Positions 9,574 through 18,909 of a stretch of 64,000 bases of DNA are shown here, piece after piece. Made by a program: the position numbers and the translations under genes. Source of the stretch: BACL21 sp038141525 (GTDB lineage: Bacteria > Bacteroidota > Bacteroidia > Flavobacteriales > Flavobacteriaceae); contig JAYQIF010000008.1 in NCBI GenBank assembly GCA_038141525.1, forward strand, positions 248,001 through 312,000. The letters run 5' to 3'. Under the pieces are notes generated by a model. The model made no database searches. It was given only the letters and a program-made list of their open reading frames with translations, and had not been told where the DNA came from. How positions within the stretch are numbered: the first letter of the stretch is position 1; the number at the start of each line of letters is the position of its first letter.

Positions 9574-9603
9574 AAAAATCGGCGCCAAGGCGCCGATTTT
9601 TTT
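9572..9603. terminator. Bidirectional Rho-independent terminator
   Basis: A-run, ATCGGCGCC, AA loop, GGCGCCGAT, then T-run: a GC-rich perfect stem with A/T tracts on both sides. It lies one base after the DUF721 stop (+) and downstream of ndk (-), so it can stop transcription from both directions. Confidence 0.93.
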
Positions 9604-9707
9604 GTCTCAAACCAAAACTGAACTCCTAAATCCAGCTTGGGCCTTATGCTTATCTGGGTGTGCGATGATGCTCACTTAAGTGATCAGAAAAATACTACAG
9701 TATTAAC

Positions 9708-10127
9708 CTAGAAAATCTCTCTTCCCGCGAAATGAAATTGACTTTCGATTTCAGCATTTTCATCGCTATCACTTCCGTGTACAGCGTTTTCCCCCATCGA
9801 AGCGGCATACATTTTACGGATCGTTCCTTCAGCAGCATCGGCAGGATTAGTGGCTCCAATAAGGGTACGGAAATCCTGAACGGCATTTTCTTTTTCTAGA
9901 ACTGCAGCAACGATTGGTCCACGAGTCATGTACTCGACCAACTCACCAAAGAAAGGGCGTTCTTTGTGAATGGCATAAAAAGTTTCCGCATCTGACTGGG
10001 TCATTTGCGTTAATTTCATAGCGACGATTTTAAAACCTGCGCCAGTGATTTTTTCTAAAATTGCCCCAATGTATCCTTTTTCAACACTGTCGGGCTTAAG
10101 CATAGTAAATGTACGGTCTGTTCTCAT
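9708..10127 (-). CDS. ndk: Nucleoside diphosphate kinase
   Basis: NDK transfers the terminal phosphate between nucleoside triphosphates and diphosphates through a phosphohistidine. The 139 residues show RTFTMLKPDSVEKGYIG at the N-terminus, ERPFFGELVEYMTRGPIVA, and the active-site histidine H117 in MGENAVHGSDS. Length is typical. It is a single gene with its own well-formed promoter at 10148-10179 and shares the 9572-9603 terminator. Confidence 0.97.
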   Translation of the reverse strand: MRTDRTFTMLKPDSVEKGYIGAILEKITGAGFKIVAMKLTQMTQSDAETFYAIHKERPFFGELVEYMTRGPIVAAVLEKENAVQDFRTLIGATNPADAAEGTIRKMYAASMGENAVHGSDSDENAEIESQFHFAGREIF

Positions 10128-10147
10128 GGTACGTTTTAATTTGGGCG

Positions 10148-10179
10148 CAAAAGTAGTGTTTTAATTACCAAATATCAAA
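10148..10179 (-). promoter_or_regulatory. Bacteroidetes-type promoter of ndk
   Basis: On the minus strand TTTG (10179-10176), a 20-base spacer and TACTTTTG (10155-10148) match the Bacteroidetes consensus TTTG-N19..21-TAnnTTTG exactly. It sits about 20 bases before the ndk ATG, giving a short leader. Confidence 0.75.
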
Positions 10180-10214
10180 TGTAAACACGTCAAGAAATTG
10201 TATCTTCGCAAAAC

Positions 10215-11237
10215 ATGAACACCGCTATCTTATCCCAATTTAAGAGCCTTTTTTCGGGCCACAAAAATGTCGTGATCATCGGTCATAAAAACCCCGATGG
10301 AGATGCCGTCGGAGCTACCCTTGGGCTTTATTGGTTTCTTTTGGAGCTTGGTCATAAACCCACCGTGGTCATGCCCAATGACTTTCCAAATTTTTTAAAA
10401 TGGATGCCCGGGAATGATCTGATTTTAAACTTTGAGCAACAAGCGGATCAAGTCGCTCAAGTCATCAAAGATTCTGATCTCATTTGTACTTTGGACTTTA
10501 ATGACTTATCCAGGGTCGGAAGCCTAGAGGCGCTTCTTCAAGCGGCAAGTCAGCCCTTTGTAATGATAGACCATCATCAACAGCCGTCGGATTACGCCGT
10601 TTTGACTTGGAGCGACACTACCATGAGCAGTACTAGCGAAATGATCGCCCATCTGATCGAAGCATGGACAGGATGGACCGGACTGTCCAAAGCTATAGCC
10701 AACAATCTGTACACCGGGATCATGACGGATACGGGTTCCTTTAAATTCCCGGCCACCACAGCCAAAACACATCGCGTAGTAGCGGCCCTTATCGATGCCG
10801 GGGCCGAGCACAGCTCGATCCATCAGGCCGTCTACGACAATCAAAGTCGGGGTCGCATGAAACTGCTGGGGCGGGCTTTAAACAACATGGTCATCAAAAG
10901 CGAATGGCAGACCGCTTACACCTTTCTGAGCCAAAGCGATTTGGACGAGTGTCAATTTAAAAAAGGCGATACAGAGGGGTTTGTGAACTACGGACTTCAG
11001 TTAGAAGGCATTAAGTTTGCTCTAATATTCATCGAAAATAAGAGCGAGCGAATCATCAAAATTTCTTTGCGCAGCATCGGAGACTTCTCGGTTAATGATT
11101 TTGCCCGCAATCATTTTAACGGTGGAGGACATACAAATGCCGCAGGAGGACGTTATGAAGGAAGCCTCTCGGCAGCCATCGATCATCTATTGACCCAATT
11201 GCCCGCCTATAAAAACAACCTTTATGAAGCTCAGTAA
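10215..11237 (+). CDS. DHH family phosphoesterase (NrnA-like)
   Basis: This is a DHH-DHHA1 protein of the NrnA type, which degrades short oligoribonucleotides or pAp/cyclic dinucleotide products. The manganese-binding motifs are visible: GHKNPDGDA (23-31), CTLDFNDLSRVG, the DHH motif in MIDHHQQPSD and, in the DHHA1 domain, FNGGGHTNAAGG. The 340-residue length is typical. A near-consensus -7 element TATCTTCG lies at 10201-10208 just before the ATG, without a clear -33 element. The end overlaps gldI by 14 bases, so the two are probably co-transcribed. The exact substrate cannot be told from the sequence. Confidence 0.9.
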   Translation: MNTAILSQFKSLFSGHKNVVIIGHKNPDGDAVGATLGLYWFLLELGHKPTVVMPNDFPNFLKWMPGNDLILNFEQQADQVAQVIKDSDLICTLDFNDLSRVGSLEALLQAASQPFVMIDHHQQPSDYAVLTWSDTTMSSTSEMIAHLIEAWTGWTGLSKAIANNLYTGIMTDTGSFKFPATTAKTHRVVAALIDAGAEHSSIHQAVYDNQSRGRMKLLGRALNNMVIKSEWQTAYTFLSQSDLDECQFKKGDTEGFVNYGLQLEGIKFALIFIENKSERIIKISLRSIGDFSVNDFARNHFNGGGHTNAAGGRYEGSLSAAIDHLLTQLPAYKNNLYEAQ

Positions 11238-11763
11238 CCTGATTTTATCCTTAATGATTTCTGTTAGTCTTCTGGCTTGTGCACAACCAGAGCCGCGAAA
11301 GCCCTTGCAAAAACGCTCAGGAAGCTTTATGGAAAAATCGGCCCAGCGCAACAAAGCACTTTATGCCCAAGAAGAGGCTGAAATCAAAAATTTTATAAGC
11401 ACTCAAGACAGTCTGCGTAACTATCGCCTGTCAGAATCAGGATTTTGGTATGCGATTGAGTCCAACAATGCGCCCCAATTATCCACCGCAAAAAAGGGCG
11501 ACACCGTAGTATTCACCTACAGCGTGTACGACTTATCTTTAAACCAATTGATCAGCGCCCAGCAAAATGGTTGGATTGAATATCAAGTCGACCAAAGCAA
11601 TCAAGAGCTTGTAAACGGAGTACGCGAAGGAATCAAATTGACCAGAGACAAGGACTCGGTGCGCTTATTGCTTCCCTCGGTTTTGGCTTATGGTTATCGC
11701 GGTATTCCTGGTGTGATCGCACCCAACACTCCAGTGGTCATAGACCTTGTGCGGCAGAATTAA
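11224..11763 (+). CDS. gldI: Gliding motility lipoprotein GldI, FKBP-type peptidyl-prolyl isomerase
   Basis: GldI is an FKBP-like lipoprotein required for gliding in Flavobacterium and thought to help fold other gliding or T9SS proteins. The protein has a lipoprotein signal (SVSLLACAQ, lipidated cysteine at residue 19), a helical linker rich in charged residues and a C-terminal FKBP domain (GDTVVFTYSVYD, LVNGVREGIKL, LLPSVLAYGYRGIPGVIAPNTPVVIDL). The 179 residues match the GldI length. It overlaps the upstream DHH gene by 14 bases; a cyclophilin-FKBP lipoprotein follows, making a small folding-factor cluster. Confidence 0.88.
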   Translation: MKLSNLILSLMISVSLLACAQPEPRKPLQKRSGSFMEKSAQRNKALYAQEEAEIKNFISTQDSLRNYRLSESGFWYAIESNNAPQLSTAKKGDTVVFTYSVYDLSLNQLISAQQNGWIEYQVDQSNQELVNGVREGIKLTRDKDSVRLLLPSVLAYGYRGIPGVIAPNTPVVIDLVRQN

Positions 11764-11846
11764 TGTACTTTGGAATTTCATCTTATGAACGATTCTCGTA
11801 ATCCAGACCCTACATTGTGTAATAGTTATATTATATTCGCTTTAAA

Positions 11847-11874
11847 ATTCGCAAGGCGAAATCGCTACGCGAAT
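11847..11874. other. Short inverted repeat in the gldI-PPIase gap
   Basis: ATTCGC (11847-11852) and GCGAAT (11869-11874) form a 6-bp inverted repeat with a nested TTCG/CGAA pair. No T-run follows, so it is at best a weak terminator or RNA hairpin in the otherwise featureless 172-base gap. Confidence 0.25.
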
Positions 11875-11935
11875 AGCCCATATAACGAGTGTAAATTTTA
11901 ACGAATTAACCCTATTTCCAATAAATTAAATCCTT

Positions 11936-13039
11936 ATGAAAAATTTAGTGCTTTACGCCAGTGTATTGTTGTTAACATTCACCAGTTGTAAAACAAAATA
12001 TCCAGATTTAGAACCCGGACTTTACGCAGAATTTGTGACCAACAAAGGGACTTTTGTTGCCAAATTTTATCATGAGGCCACCCCCCTAACGGTGGCAAAT
12101 TTCGTGGAGTTGTCCAGAGGAACACATCCAAGAGTAGATTCTATCTACAAAGGAAAAGCCTATTTTGATGGACTGACCTTCCATAGAGTGATCAAAGATT
12201 TTATGATTCAAGGAGGCGACCCAAAAGGTGATGGTACCGGCAATCCGGGTTACGCCTTCCCAGATGAAATCGTAGACAGTCTCAGCCATAGCGGTAAAGG
12301 AATCCTGTCTATGGCCAATTCGGGTCCGGCGACAAACGGCAGCCAATTTTTTATCACTCTAAAAGAAACACCATGGCTCAATGGCAAGCACACCGTTTTC
12401 GGTGAAATCGTCATGGGGCAAGATGTTGTTGATTCCATTGGTGCCGTGGCGACGAGCAAACCCGGTGATAAGCCAGTAGACCCAGTATACATAAATTCTG
12501 TGAGCATCATCAATAAAGGTGTTCAAGAACCATCTTTTGAAACAGAGTTAGCACGAATTGAAGAGGCAAAGGCCGAAAAAGAGGCGCGTATTGCTAAAAT
12601 TGCTGCAGCCAAAAAAGCTGAATTTGATGCCTTAGCGCTTGAGGCCCAGGCCTATCCTTCAGGGATCGAAATTTACTGGAACCACAAAGGCAAAGGCATG
12701 AAGCCTGCCGAAGGAACCAAAGTTCTGTTGGATTACGCAGGTTATTTCAGCGATGGCAATCTTTTAGACACAAGTATTCAGGCTGTAGCCGAACAATTCG
12801 AGAGCGTTAATGCTCAGCGTGCGGCAAATAATCAATATGCGCCGCTGCCTTCTCCATACAGCAAAGAAGCAGGATTAATCCCAGGATTCAAAGAGGCGAT
12901 GTTCGAAATGAGTTATGGCGATAAATTGACTGTGTTTATCCCCTCACACTTAGCTTGGGGACCACAAGGGGCCGGAAATGTCATCCCACCAAACAGCGAT
13001 GTGATTTTTGAAATCGAGCTTGTTGGTCCGGTTGAGTAA
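11936..13039 (+). CDS. Lipoprotein peptidyl-prolyl isomerase, cyclophilin plus FKBP domains
   Basis: A lipoprotein signal ends at C18 (LLLTFTSC). Residues of about 30-200 form a cyclophilin domain: LTFHRVIKDFMIQGGDPKGDGTGNPGYAF, MANSGPATNGSQFFITL and LNGKHTVFGEIVMG, with the catalytic R in FHR and QFF. A charged helical linker (EEAKAEKEARIAKIAAAKKAEFD) leads to a C-terminal FKBP domain (GTKVLLDYAGYFSDGNLLDTS, LIPGFKEAMFEMSYGDK, GAGNVIPPNSDVIFEIELV). Two isomerase folds in one outer-envelope protein point to a folding factor for exported proteins. It follows gldI after 172 bases. Confidence 0.92.
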   Translation: MKNLVLYASVLLLTFTSCKTKYPDLEPGLYAEFVTNKGTFVAKFYHEATPLTVANFVELSRGTHPRVDSIYKGKAYFDGLTFHRVIKDFMIQGGDPKGDGTGNPGYAFPDEIVDSLSHSGKGILSMANSGPATNGSQFFITLKETPWLNGKHTVFGEIVMGQDVVDSIGAVATSKPGDKPVDPVYINSVSIINKGVQEPSFETELARIEEAKAEKEARIAKIAAAKKAEFDALALEAQAYPSGIEIYWNHKGKGMKPAEGTKVLLDYAGYFSDGNLLDTSIQAVAEQFESVNAQRAANNQYAPLPSPYSKEAGLIPGFKEAMFEMSYGDKLTVFIPSHLAWGPQGAGNVIPPNSDVIFEIELVGPVE

Positions 13040-13122
13040 TTCGGAGGTCCGGTTAAATAAGGACTCATTCTAAAATACTCCGAGGTACATGCATGTAATA
13101 TGCAAAATCTTGGAGGAAAACC

Positions 13123-13161
13123 AAACAAAAAAGTCGCTGCTGTGCAGTGACTTTTTTGTTT
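13123..13161. terminator. Bidirectional Rho-independent terminator
   Basis: AAACAAAAAAGTCGCTGC pairs with GCAGTGACTTTTTTGTTT around a TGT loop (one G-T pair), with T-runs on both strands. It lies between the convergent cyclophilin-FKBP gene (+) and pepD (-). Confidence 0.9.
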
Positions 13162-13241
13162 GATCAAACCGAACTATTCGGTCATCCCCGGTTTAAATCA
13201 CAAGATTCGACACTAAATGGCCCTTCATTATAAGATTTAAA

Positions 13242-14692
13242 TTATTGGGCAGGAATCTGCGACAGGGTTTTACATAGATAGTCCCAAAACTTCTGAGGCG
13301 AGGAAATACTCGCGCGTTCGTCAGGCGAATGCGCTCCGCGAATATTCGGACCAAATGAAATCATATCGAGCTCTGGATAGTGTTTACCGATGATCCCACA
13401 CTCAAGACCAGCATGGCAAGCCGCCACGTGGGGTTCGTGGCCGAAACTCTCCTCATAGATTTGGCGCATGACCTGGAGAATCGGACTATTCATATTTGGC
13501 GCCCATCCTGGATAATCACCCGAGTGCTCCACAGTGGCCCCTGAGAGATGTCCAACCGCTTGTAGCTGACGCACCAAATCCCATTTGGTACTCTCCACCG
13601 AAGATCGTGTCAAACATTCCCATTGAACCAAGCCATTGTTTACTGTCACCTTGGCCAAGTTATTCGAGGCCTCAACCAGGCCTTCTATATCTGGACTCAT
13701 TCTATAAACACCATTATGAGTGACCTGTATTGCGTCAACAAATCTTTTAAATTCATCGGCAGGCATTACGTCATCCGGCACAGAACAAGGCGTTACCTCA
13801 ATGGATAGATCAGGTTCAAGCGCCGCGTATTCCAATTGTATTTCATCACGCGTCTTTGCCATGGCCTGCTTAAAATTCTCGTCTTTATCCGCCGACACAG
13901 TAATCACAGCAAAACTCTCTCTGGGAATCGCATTGCGTAAACTACCGCCGCTGAGCTCCGATAAATCAGCAAAATCCGTCACAGACAATAGCAATCGATT
14001 CATGATTTTATTGGCATTTCCGAAACCTTTGTGAATATCCATACCGCTGTGCCCCCTTGGAGTCCGCGCACGGAAATTCGGTAAGCCAAACCTGATTCCG
14101 CGTTCACTGGAGTATAACAAGATTTAAAGGTCACATCAATACCACCTGCACAGCCTACACCGAGCTCATTATCTTCCTCTGTGTCTAGATTCAGCAGAAT
14201 ATCTCCCGAAAGCCAGCCTGGTTTCAACTCAAGAGCACCTGTCATCCCCGTCTCTTCGTCAATAGTAAATAAGGCCTCTATCGCGGGATGTTCGATATCG
14301 GTCGCAGCCAAAACACCCATAATTGCCGCCACGCCGAGGCCGTTATCCGCGCCTAGTGTCGTCCCTTTGGCCCGTACCCAATCGCCATCGACATACATAT
14401 CAATGCCTTGAGTCGCAAAGTCGAAATCAACATCGGCATTTTTTTGATGTACCATGTCCAAATGGGCCTGCATCACCACTGTTTTGCGCCCGGACATACC
14501 AGGCGACGCTGGCTTTTTGATCAAAACATTACCGATGGGGTCCACCGCGGTATCCAATCCAAGTCCCAGACCAAAATCTTTAATAAAATTGATCACAGCC
14601 TCCTCTTTTTTGGAGGCTCTTGGAACCGCGTTTAAGCTATCGAAATTAGCCCAAATAGCTTTGGGTTCTAGTGAGGAAATTGCTGTACTCAT
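13242..14692 (-). CDS. pepD: Aminoacyl-histidine dipeptidase (M20 family), one frameshift
   Basis: PepD is a cytosolic zinc dipeptidase cleaving Xaa-His and other dipeptides. The metal-ligand motifs are present: QAHLDMV (H77, D79), LGADNGLG (D116), DEETG (E146/E147), and, after the break, HSGMDIHKGFGNANKIMNR plus the C-terminal ACHAGLECG. A one-base deletion in the C5 run at 14052-14056 breaks the frame inside RGLQGGHSGMDIHKG; restoring one base gives a continuous protein of about 483 residues. The start MSTAISSLEP at 14692 is chosen over an upstream ATG because the added residues are unlike the family. A TAAATTTG element lies about 20 bases before this start. Confidence 0.9.
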
Positions 14693-14731
14693 GATTGTAT
14701 TTTCCACAAATTTAGCCCTTCTATATTTGAT

Positions 14732-14739
14732 GTAAAACA
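14732..14739 (+). promoter_or_regulatory. Possible -7 element for the DUF3810 gene
   Basis: TATATTTG matches the Bacteroidetes -7 consensus TAnnTTTG and lies about 30 bases before the DUF3810 ATG in the divergent gap with pepD. The only upstream TTG is 24 bases away, longer than ideal, so support is moderate. Confidence 0.4.
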
Positions 14740-14769
14740 TTACATTGGGATTTATTTGTAAGTTTGAAC

Positions 14770-15837
14770 ATGGGTAAAAACCGACGCATTTTTCTCGCAC
14801 TTTTGCTGCCAATTCAATATTTTGGACTACAGTTTTTACGCCCGTATTCGGCTTTTATTGAGGAGTATTACAGTCTGGGCATTTATCCTTATTTGAGCAC
14901 TCTACAACGCTATTTATTTGGTTGGTTACCTTTTTCCATTGGCGATGTGTTTTATACGCTCATGGGCGTAATGGTGCTGCGTTGGTTATGGTTCAATGCC
15001 AAAAGATTAGTCAGCGATGCCAAAGGATTTTTTCTCGATTTATGTGCCGCACTAGGGCTCGTTTATCTGATGTTCAATTTGATTTGGGGACTTAATTATT
15101 TACGCCCTCCGCTCTATAAATCGTTAGAACTTTCGCCAGACTACACCACAGAGCAACTCATTGTCTTAACCCAGCGTCTGATCGAAAAAAGCAATGCGCT
15201 TCACCGGGAATTGGGTTATGCAGACAGCGTCAAAATTGACCTGCCTTATACTCAGGAAGAGATATTTTCCTATTCTCGACAGGGCTATAAAGATCTTGGG
15301 GCCGTTTATCCTCAATTTAACTACAATGGCACAAGCATTAAACCCTCACTTTGGTCATTAGGACTCACCTACATGGGCTACAGCGGCTATTACAACCCGA
15401 TCACCGGCGAGGCTCAGGTCAATGAGCGCATCAAAAATTACAAGTTTCCAGTCGTTAGTGCGCATGAACAAGCGCATCAAATGGGTTTTGCCGCAGAAAA
15501 CGAAGCTAATTTTATCGCCACGCTTGCCACGATCAATCATCAAAATACGTACATCCAATATTCTGGGTCTATTTTTGCCCTGCGTTATTGCCTCAATGAA
15601 GTCGCCCGAAGCGACAGAGAGGCCTACCAGGCTATGCTGCCCAAGGTTAATTACGGCATACTGGAGAGTTATCGCGAAATGCGCGAATTTTGGGAGTCTT
15701 ATAAAAACCCTTTGGAGTCCATTTCTAAAGTTTTTTGGGATCAATTTCTCAAGGCCAACAATCAATCCAAAGGGATTCGCAGTTACAGTTATATGGTTGC
15801 CCTTTTGGTGCAATACGATCAGCGCCACCCCTTTTAA
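14770..15837 (+). CDS. DUF3810 membrane protein with HExxH metalloprotease motif
   Basis: An N-terminal part with about three hydrophobic segments (FLALLLPIQYFGLQFL, IGDVFYTLMGVMVLRWLW, FLDLCAALGLVYLMFNLIWG) is followed by a large soluble domain. That domain carries SAHEQAHQMGFAAENEANFIA, a canonical zinc HExxH (HEQAH) with a downstream E-N-E-A-N-F helix that could give the third ligand. This matches DUF3810, a Bacteroidetes/Firmicutes family of presumed membrane metallopeptidases. ATG at 14770 is preferred to the TTG two codons upstream. The frame is intact. No substrate is known to me. Confidence 0.85.
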   Translation: MGKNRRIFLALLLPIQYFGLQFLRPYSAFIEEYYSLGIYPYLSTLQRYLFGWLPFSIGDVFYTLMGVMVLRWLWFNAKRLVSDAKGFFLDLCAALGLVYLMFNLIWGLNYLRPPLYKSLELSPDYTTEQLIVLTQRLIEKSNALHRELGYADSVKIDLPYTQEEIFSYSRQGYKDLGAVYPQFNYNGTSIKPSLWSLGLTYMGYSGYYNPITGEAQVNERIKNYKFPVVSAHEQAHQMGFAAENEANFIATLATINHQNTYIQYSGSIFALRYCLNEVARSDREAYQAMLPKVNYGILESYREMREFWESYKNPLESISKVFWDQFLKANNQSKGIRSYSYMVALLVQYDQRHPF

Positions 15838-15907
15838 AAGAATTACTTTTTCACCCTCATTTAAGCGTTGACTTTGCTATATTTATTGTCCAAAAAATTT
15901 AGCTTGC

Positions 15908-18904
15908 ATGAAAAAGTATTTGTTTTCTCTAATCGCGTTTGGACTTTTTAGTTCCTTAGGTGCTCAAGACTACTTTCCAAAAAATGATCAACTCAAAGAA
16001 AATTACGACGGTCTAATCGCACTGACCAACGCTGTAATTCATCAAGATGCCGATCGAGAAATCAGCTCAGGAACGCTTTTGATCAGATCTGGTAAAATTA
16101 TCGCCGCAGGCAGCAACATTGAGATTCCGGAGCACGCATTAGTTCAAGATTTAGGAGGAAAACATATATACCCATCCTTTATTGATGCCTATACAAGTTT
16201 TGGCGTCGATAAACCAAAATCCCAAGGCGGCGGAAGACGCTCACCGCAATACGAACCCACTAGAGAAGGATTTTACTGGAATGACCACATTCGCGCCGAA
16301 CAAAACGGAGTAGAACACTTTAAATACGACCAAAAAACTGCCCAGAGCATGCGAGAGCAAGGTTTTGGTGTAGTCCACAGTCTTCTGCAGGACGGTATTG
16401 CCCGTGGAAGCGGATTTGTCGTGGCTTTATCCGATGAGTCAAGTGACGCTGATCGATTGATTGAAACCAACTCAAGCCAGTGCTTTTCTTTTCAAAAAAG
16501 CCGACAAAGCAGCCAATCATACCCCGGGTCTTTGATGGGATCCATGGCCTTGCTGCGCCAAATGTATCACGACGCAAATTGGTACAAGAACAATGCTTCA
16601 GGGACGGATCAAACCCTTGATGCTCTTTTAGCCAATATCAAAAAACCGGCGTTTTTTGAGGCGGGAGATAACGCTAACGCCCTAAGGGCCTCCAGTATTG
16701 GCAGCCAATTTAACCAAGAGTATGTCATCGTTGGGGCGACAGACGGCTATGAATATCTAGATCAGCTCAGCAAGACCAAATCTCAATTTGTTCTGCCCAT
16801 TAATTTCCCTGAAGCATATGATGTTTCTGACCCCTACTACAGCGCTCAACTTTCTTTGGAAGATCTGCGACGCTGGAATCAAGCACCGATGAATCCTGCA
16901 AAATTTGCGGAACAAAACATTGAATTCTCCCTGAGTACTCATGATTTAAAAAGTCCTAAGTCGTTCGCTAAGCATCTGTCACGCGCTATTGAATATGGAT
17001 TAGACCCCAAAGATGCCTTACGCGCATTAACAACTACACCCGCGGCTCAATTAGGCCTGAGTTCAATGATCGGAACTCTAGATGCTGGAAAATTAGCGAA
17101 TTTTTTGGTCAGTGATAAACCTCTTTTTACCAAAAACAGCCAGTTACAGACCCACTGGATTTTGGGCAAACCCTATGATGTGAAACCAGAAGCCGCTACA
17201 ACTGCAGCAGAATATCAAATCGCCATCGCTGGCAGAAAATCAAGTTTTACAGTCGAAAATAATAAAGGAAAACTGACGGTAAAATACGGTGAGGGGGACA
17301 GTCTTGAAACCGGGAAAATAACCCAAGATGGCCAATGGCTCAAATGGCAAGTAAAAGACAAAGAAGGCTCTGGTGTGCTCAGAGCAATGGCTCAAATCAA
17401 CCCCTCGAGTCTTGAACTCAGTGGGCAAATCTTTTTTGAAGATGGATCTTCGCGGTCTTTTATAGCCAGCCCAACAGCGTTTACTCCGGGCATTAATCCA
17501 AATGCCGGTAAAGGCAATGAATCTTCCACAGAATCAGCCACTGCGACAACCGTGACGGATGCCTCAGTTGAAGTTATGCCTGTCACCTACCCTAACGTAG
17601 GCTTTGGAAGAGTGCAGCAGCCGACCCAGCAAACCGTACTTTTTAAAAACGCGACGGTTTGGACTGGCGAAAAAGAAGGAATTCTCAATAACACAGATGT
17701 TCTGGTCAAAGGCGGTAAAATTCAAGCTATTGGCAACAACTTATCCTCTAAAGGTGCCAAAGTTATCGATGCTACCGGCAAACATCTTACGGCAGGAATT
17801 ATCGATGAGCATACGCATATTGCTGCCCTAACGATTAATGAGGGTGGACAGAATTCCTCTGCTGAGGTACGGATCAGTGATGTCGTCAATCCAAAAGATA
17901 TCAGTATTTATCGCAATCTAGCCGGCGGGGTGACCTCAGCACAAATTCTACTTGGTTCTGCCAATCCAATCGGAGGACAATCGGCGATCATTAAACTAAA
18001 ATGGGGTGGATCGGCTCAGGATATGCTTTACGATCAGGCACCAAAATTCATAAAATTTGCCCTTGGAGAAAATGTGAAACAAAGCAACTGGAGTAGCTAT
18101 AGTCGTTATCCACAGACCAGAATGGGTGTGGAACAATTGTATATCAATTATTTCAACAGAGCCCGCACCTATTTGGATCAGAAAAAAAGTGGGGGCCCGT
18201 ACCGCGTTGATGAAGAATTAGAGATATTGGGAGAAATTTTAGAGGGAGAGCGTTTTATCAGCTGCCACAGTTATGTGCAAAGTGAGATCAATATGCTCAT
18301 GAAAGTCGCAGAGTCCTTTGATTTCCGCGTCAATACCTTCACCCATATTTTGGAGGGTTATAAGGTCGCGGACAAGATGGCCGAGCACGGCGTAGGAGGA
18401 TCGACTTTCAGCGACTGGTGGGCTTACAAATACGAAGTGAAAGACGCTATACCGTTTAACGCAGCCATTATGGCTCGAGCCGGAGTGACTACTGCGATCA
18501 ATAGTGATGATGATGAAATGGCGCGTCGACTCAATCAAGAGGCCGCAAAAACTGTCAAATACGGAGGCATGAGCGAAAAGGATGCCTGGGCGATGGTCAC
18601 CATCAATCCAGCCAAACTCTTACACCTAGACCATCGCACTGGAAGCATCAAAAAAGGAAAAGATGCTGATTTAGTGCTATGGAGTGACCACCCTCTCTCG
18701 GTTTATACCCATGCGGAAAAAACTATGATCGACGGAGCTTTTTATTTTGACATGGAAGAGGACAAAGCCATGCGCAGCACACTTAAAAAAGAAAAAAATC
18801 AACTCATTCAAATGATGTTGTCCGACCAAAAATCATCTGGAAATAAAGGCAGAATGCCCCGAAAAAGAGACCGAATTAAATTTGAATGTGAAACCATAAA
18901 CTAA
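15908..18904 (+). CDS. Two-domain amidohydrolase family protein, secreted
   Basis: A signal peptide (MKKYLFSLIAFGLFSSLGAQ) precedes two amidohydrolase-type units. In the first (about 35-435) the metal HxH site is replaced by DAYTSFG (93-99), so this unit is probably inactive. The second (about 580-985) keeps the full ligand set: H635/H637 in DEHTHIAA, H787 in CHSYVQSE, H813 in FTHILEG and D867 in NSDDDE. It resembles imidazolonepropionase-like hydrolases exported by Flavobacteriia. The gene is followed after 5 bases by a shorter paralogue that also lacks the metal site. The substrate is unknown; a role in hydrolysing cyclic amides or peptides outside the cytoplasm is inference. Confidence 0.88.
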   Translation: MKKYLFSLIAFGLFSSLGAQDYFPKNDQLKENYDGLIALTNAVIHQDADREISSGTLLIRSGKIIAAGSNIEIPEHALVQDLGGKHIYPSFIDAYTSFGVDKPKSQGGGRRSPQYEPTREGFYWNDHIRAEQNGVEHFKYDQKTAQSMREQGFGVVHSLLQDGIARGSGFVVALSDESSDADRLIETNSSQCFSFQKSRQSSQSYPGSLMGSMALLRQMYHDANWYKNNASGTDQTLDALLANIKKPAFFEAGDNANALRASSIGSQFNQEYVIVGATDGYEYLDQLSKTKSQFVLPINFPEAYDVSDPYYSAQLSLEDLRRWNQAPMNPAKFAEQNIEFSLSTHDLKSPKSFAKHLSRAIEYGLDPKDALRALTTTPAAQLGLSSMIGTLDAGKLANFLVSDKPLFTKNSQLQTHWILGKPYDVKPEAATTAAEYQIAIAGRKSSFTVENNKGKLTVKYGEGDSLETGKITQDGQWLKWQVKDKEGSGVLRAMAQINPSSLELSGQIFFEDGSSRSFIASPTAFTPGINPNAGKGNESSTESATATTVTDASVEVMPVTYPNVGFGRVQQPTQQTVLFKNATVWTGEKEGILNNTDVLVKGGKIQAIGNNLSSKGAKVIDATGKHLTAGIIDEHTHIAALTINEGGQNSSAEVRISDVVNPKDISIYRNLAGGVTSAQILLGSANPIGGQSAIIKLKWGGSAQDMLYDQAPKFIKFALGENVKQSNWSSYSRYPQTRMGVEQLYINYFNRARTYLDQKKSGGPYRVDEELEILGEILEGERFISCHSYVQSEINMLMKVAESFDFRVNTFTHILEGYKVADKMAEHGVGGSTFSDWWAYKYEVKDAIPFNAAIMARAGVTTAINSDDDEMARRLNQEAAKTVKYGGMSEKDAWAMVTINPAKLLHLDHRTGSIKKGKDADLVLWSDHPLSVYTHAEKTMIDGAFYFDMEEDKAMRSTLKKEKNQLIQMMLSDQKSSGNKGRMPRKRDRIKFECETIN

Positions 18905-18909
18905 TTGTC

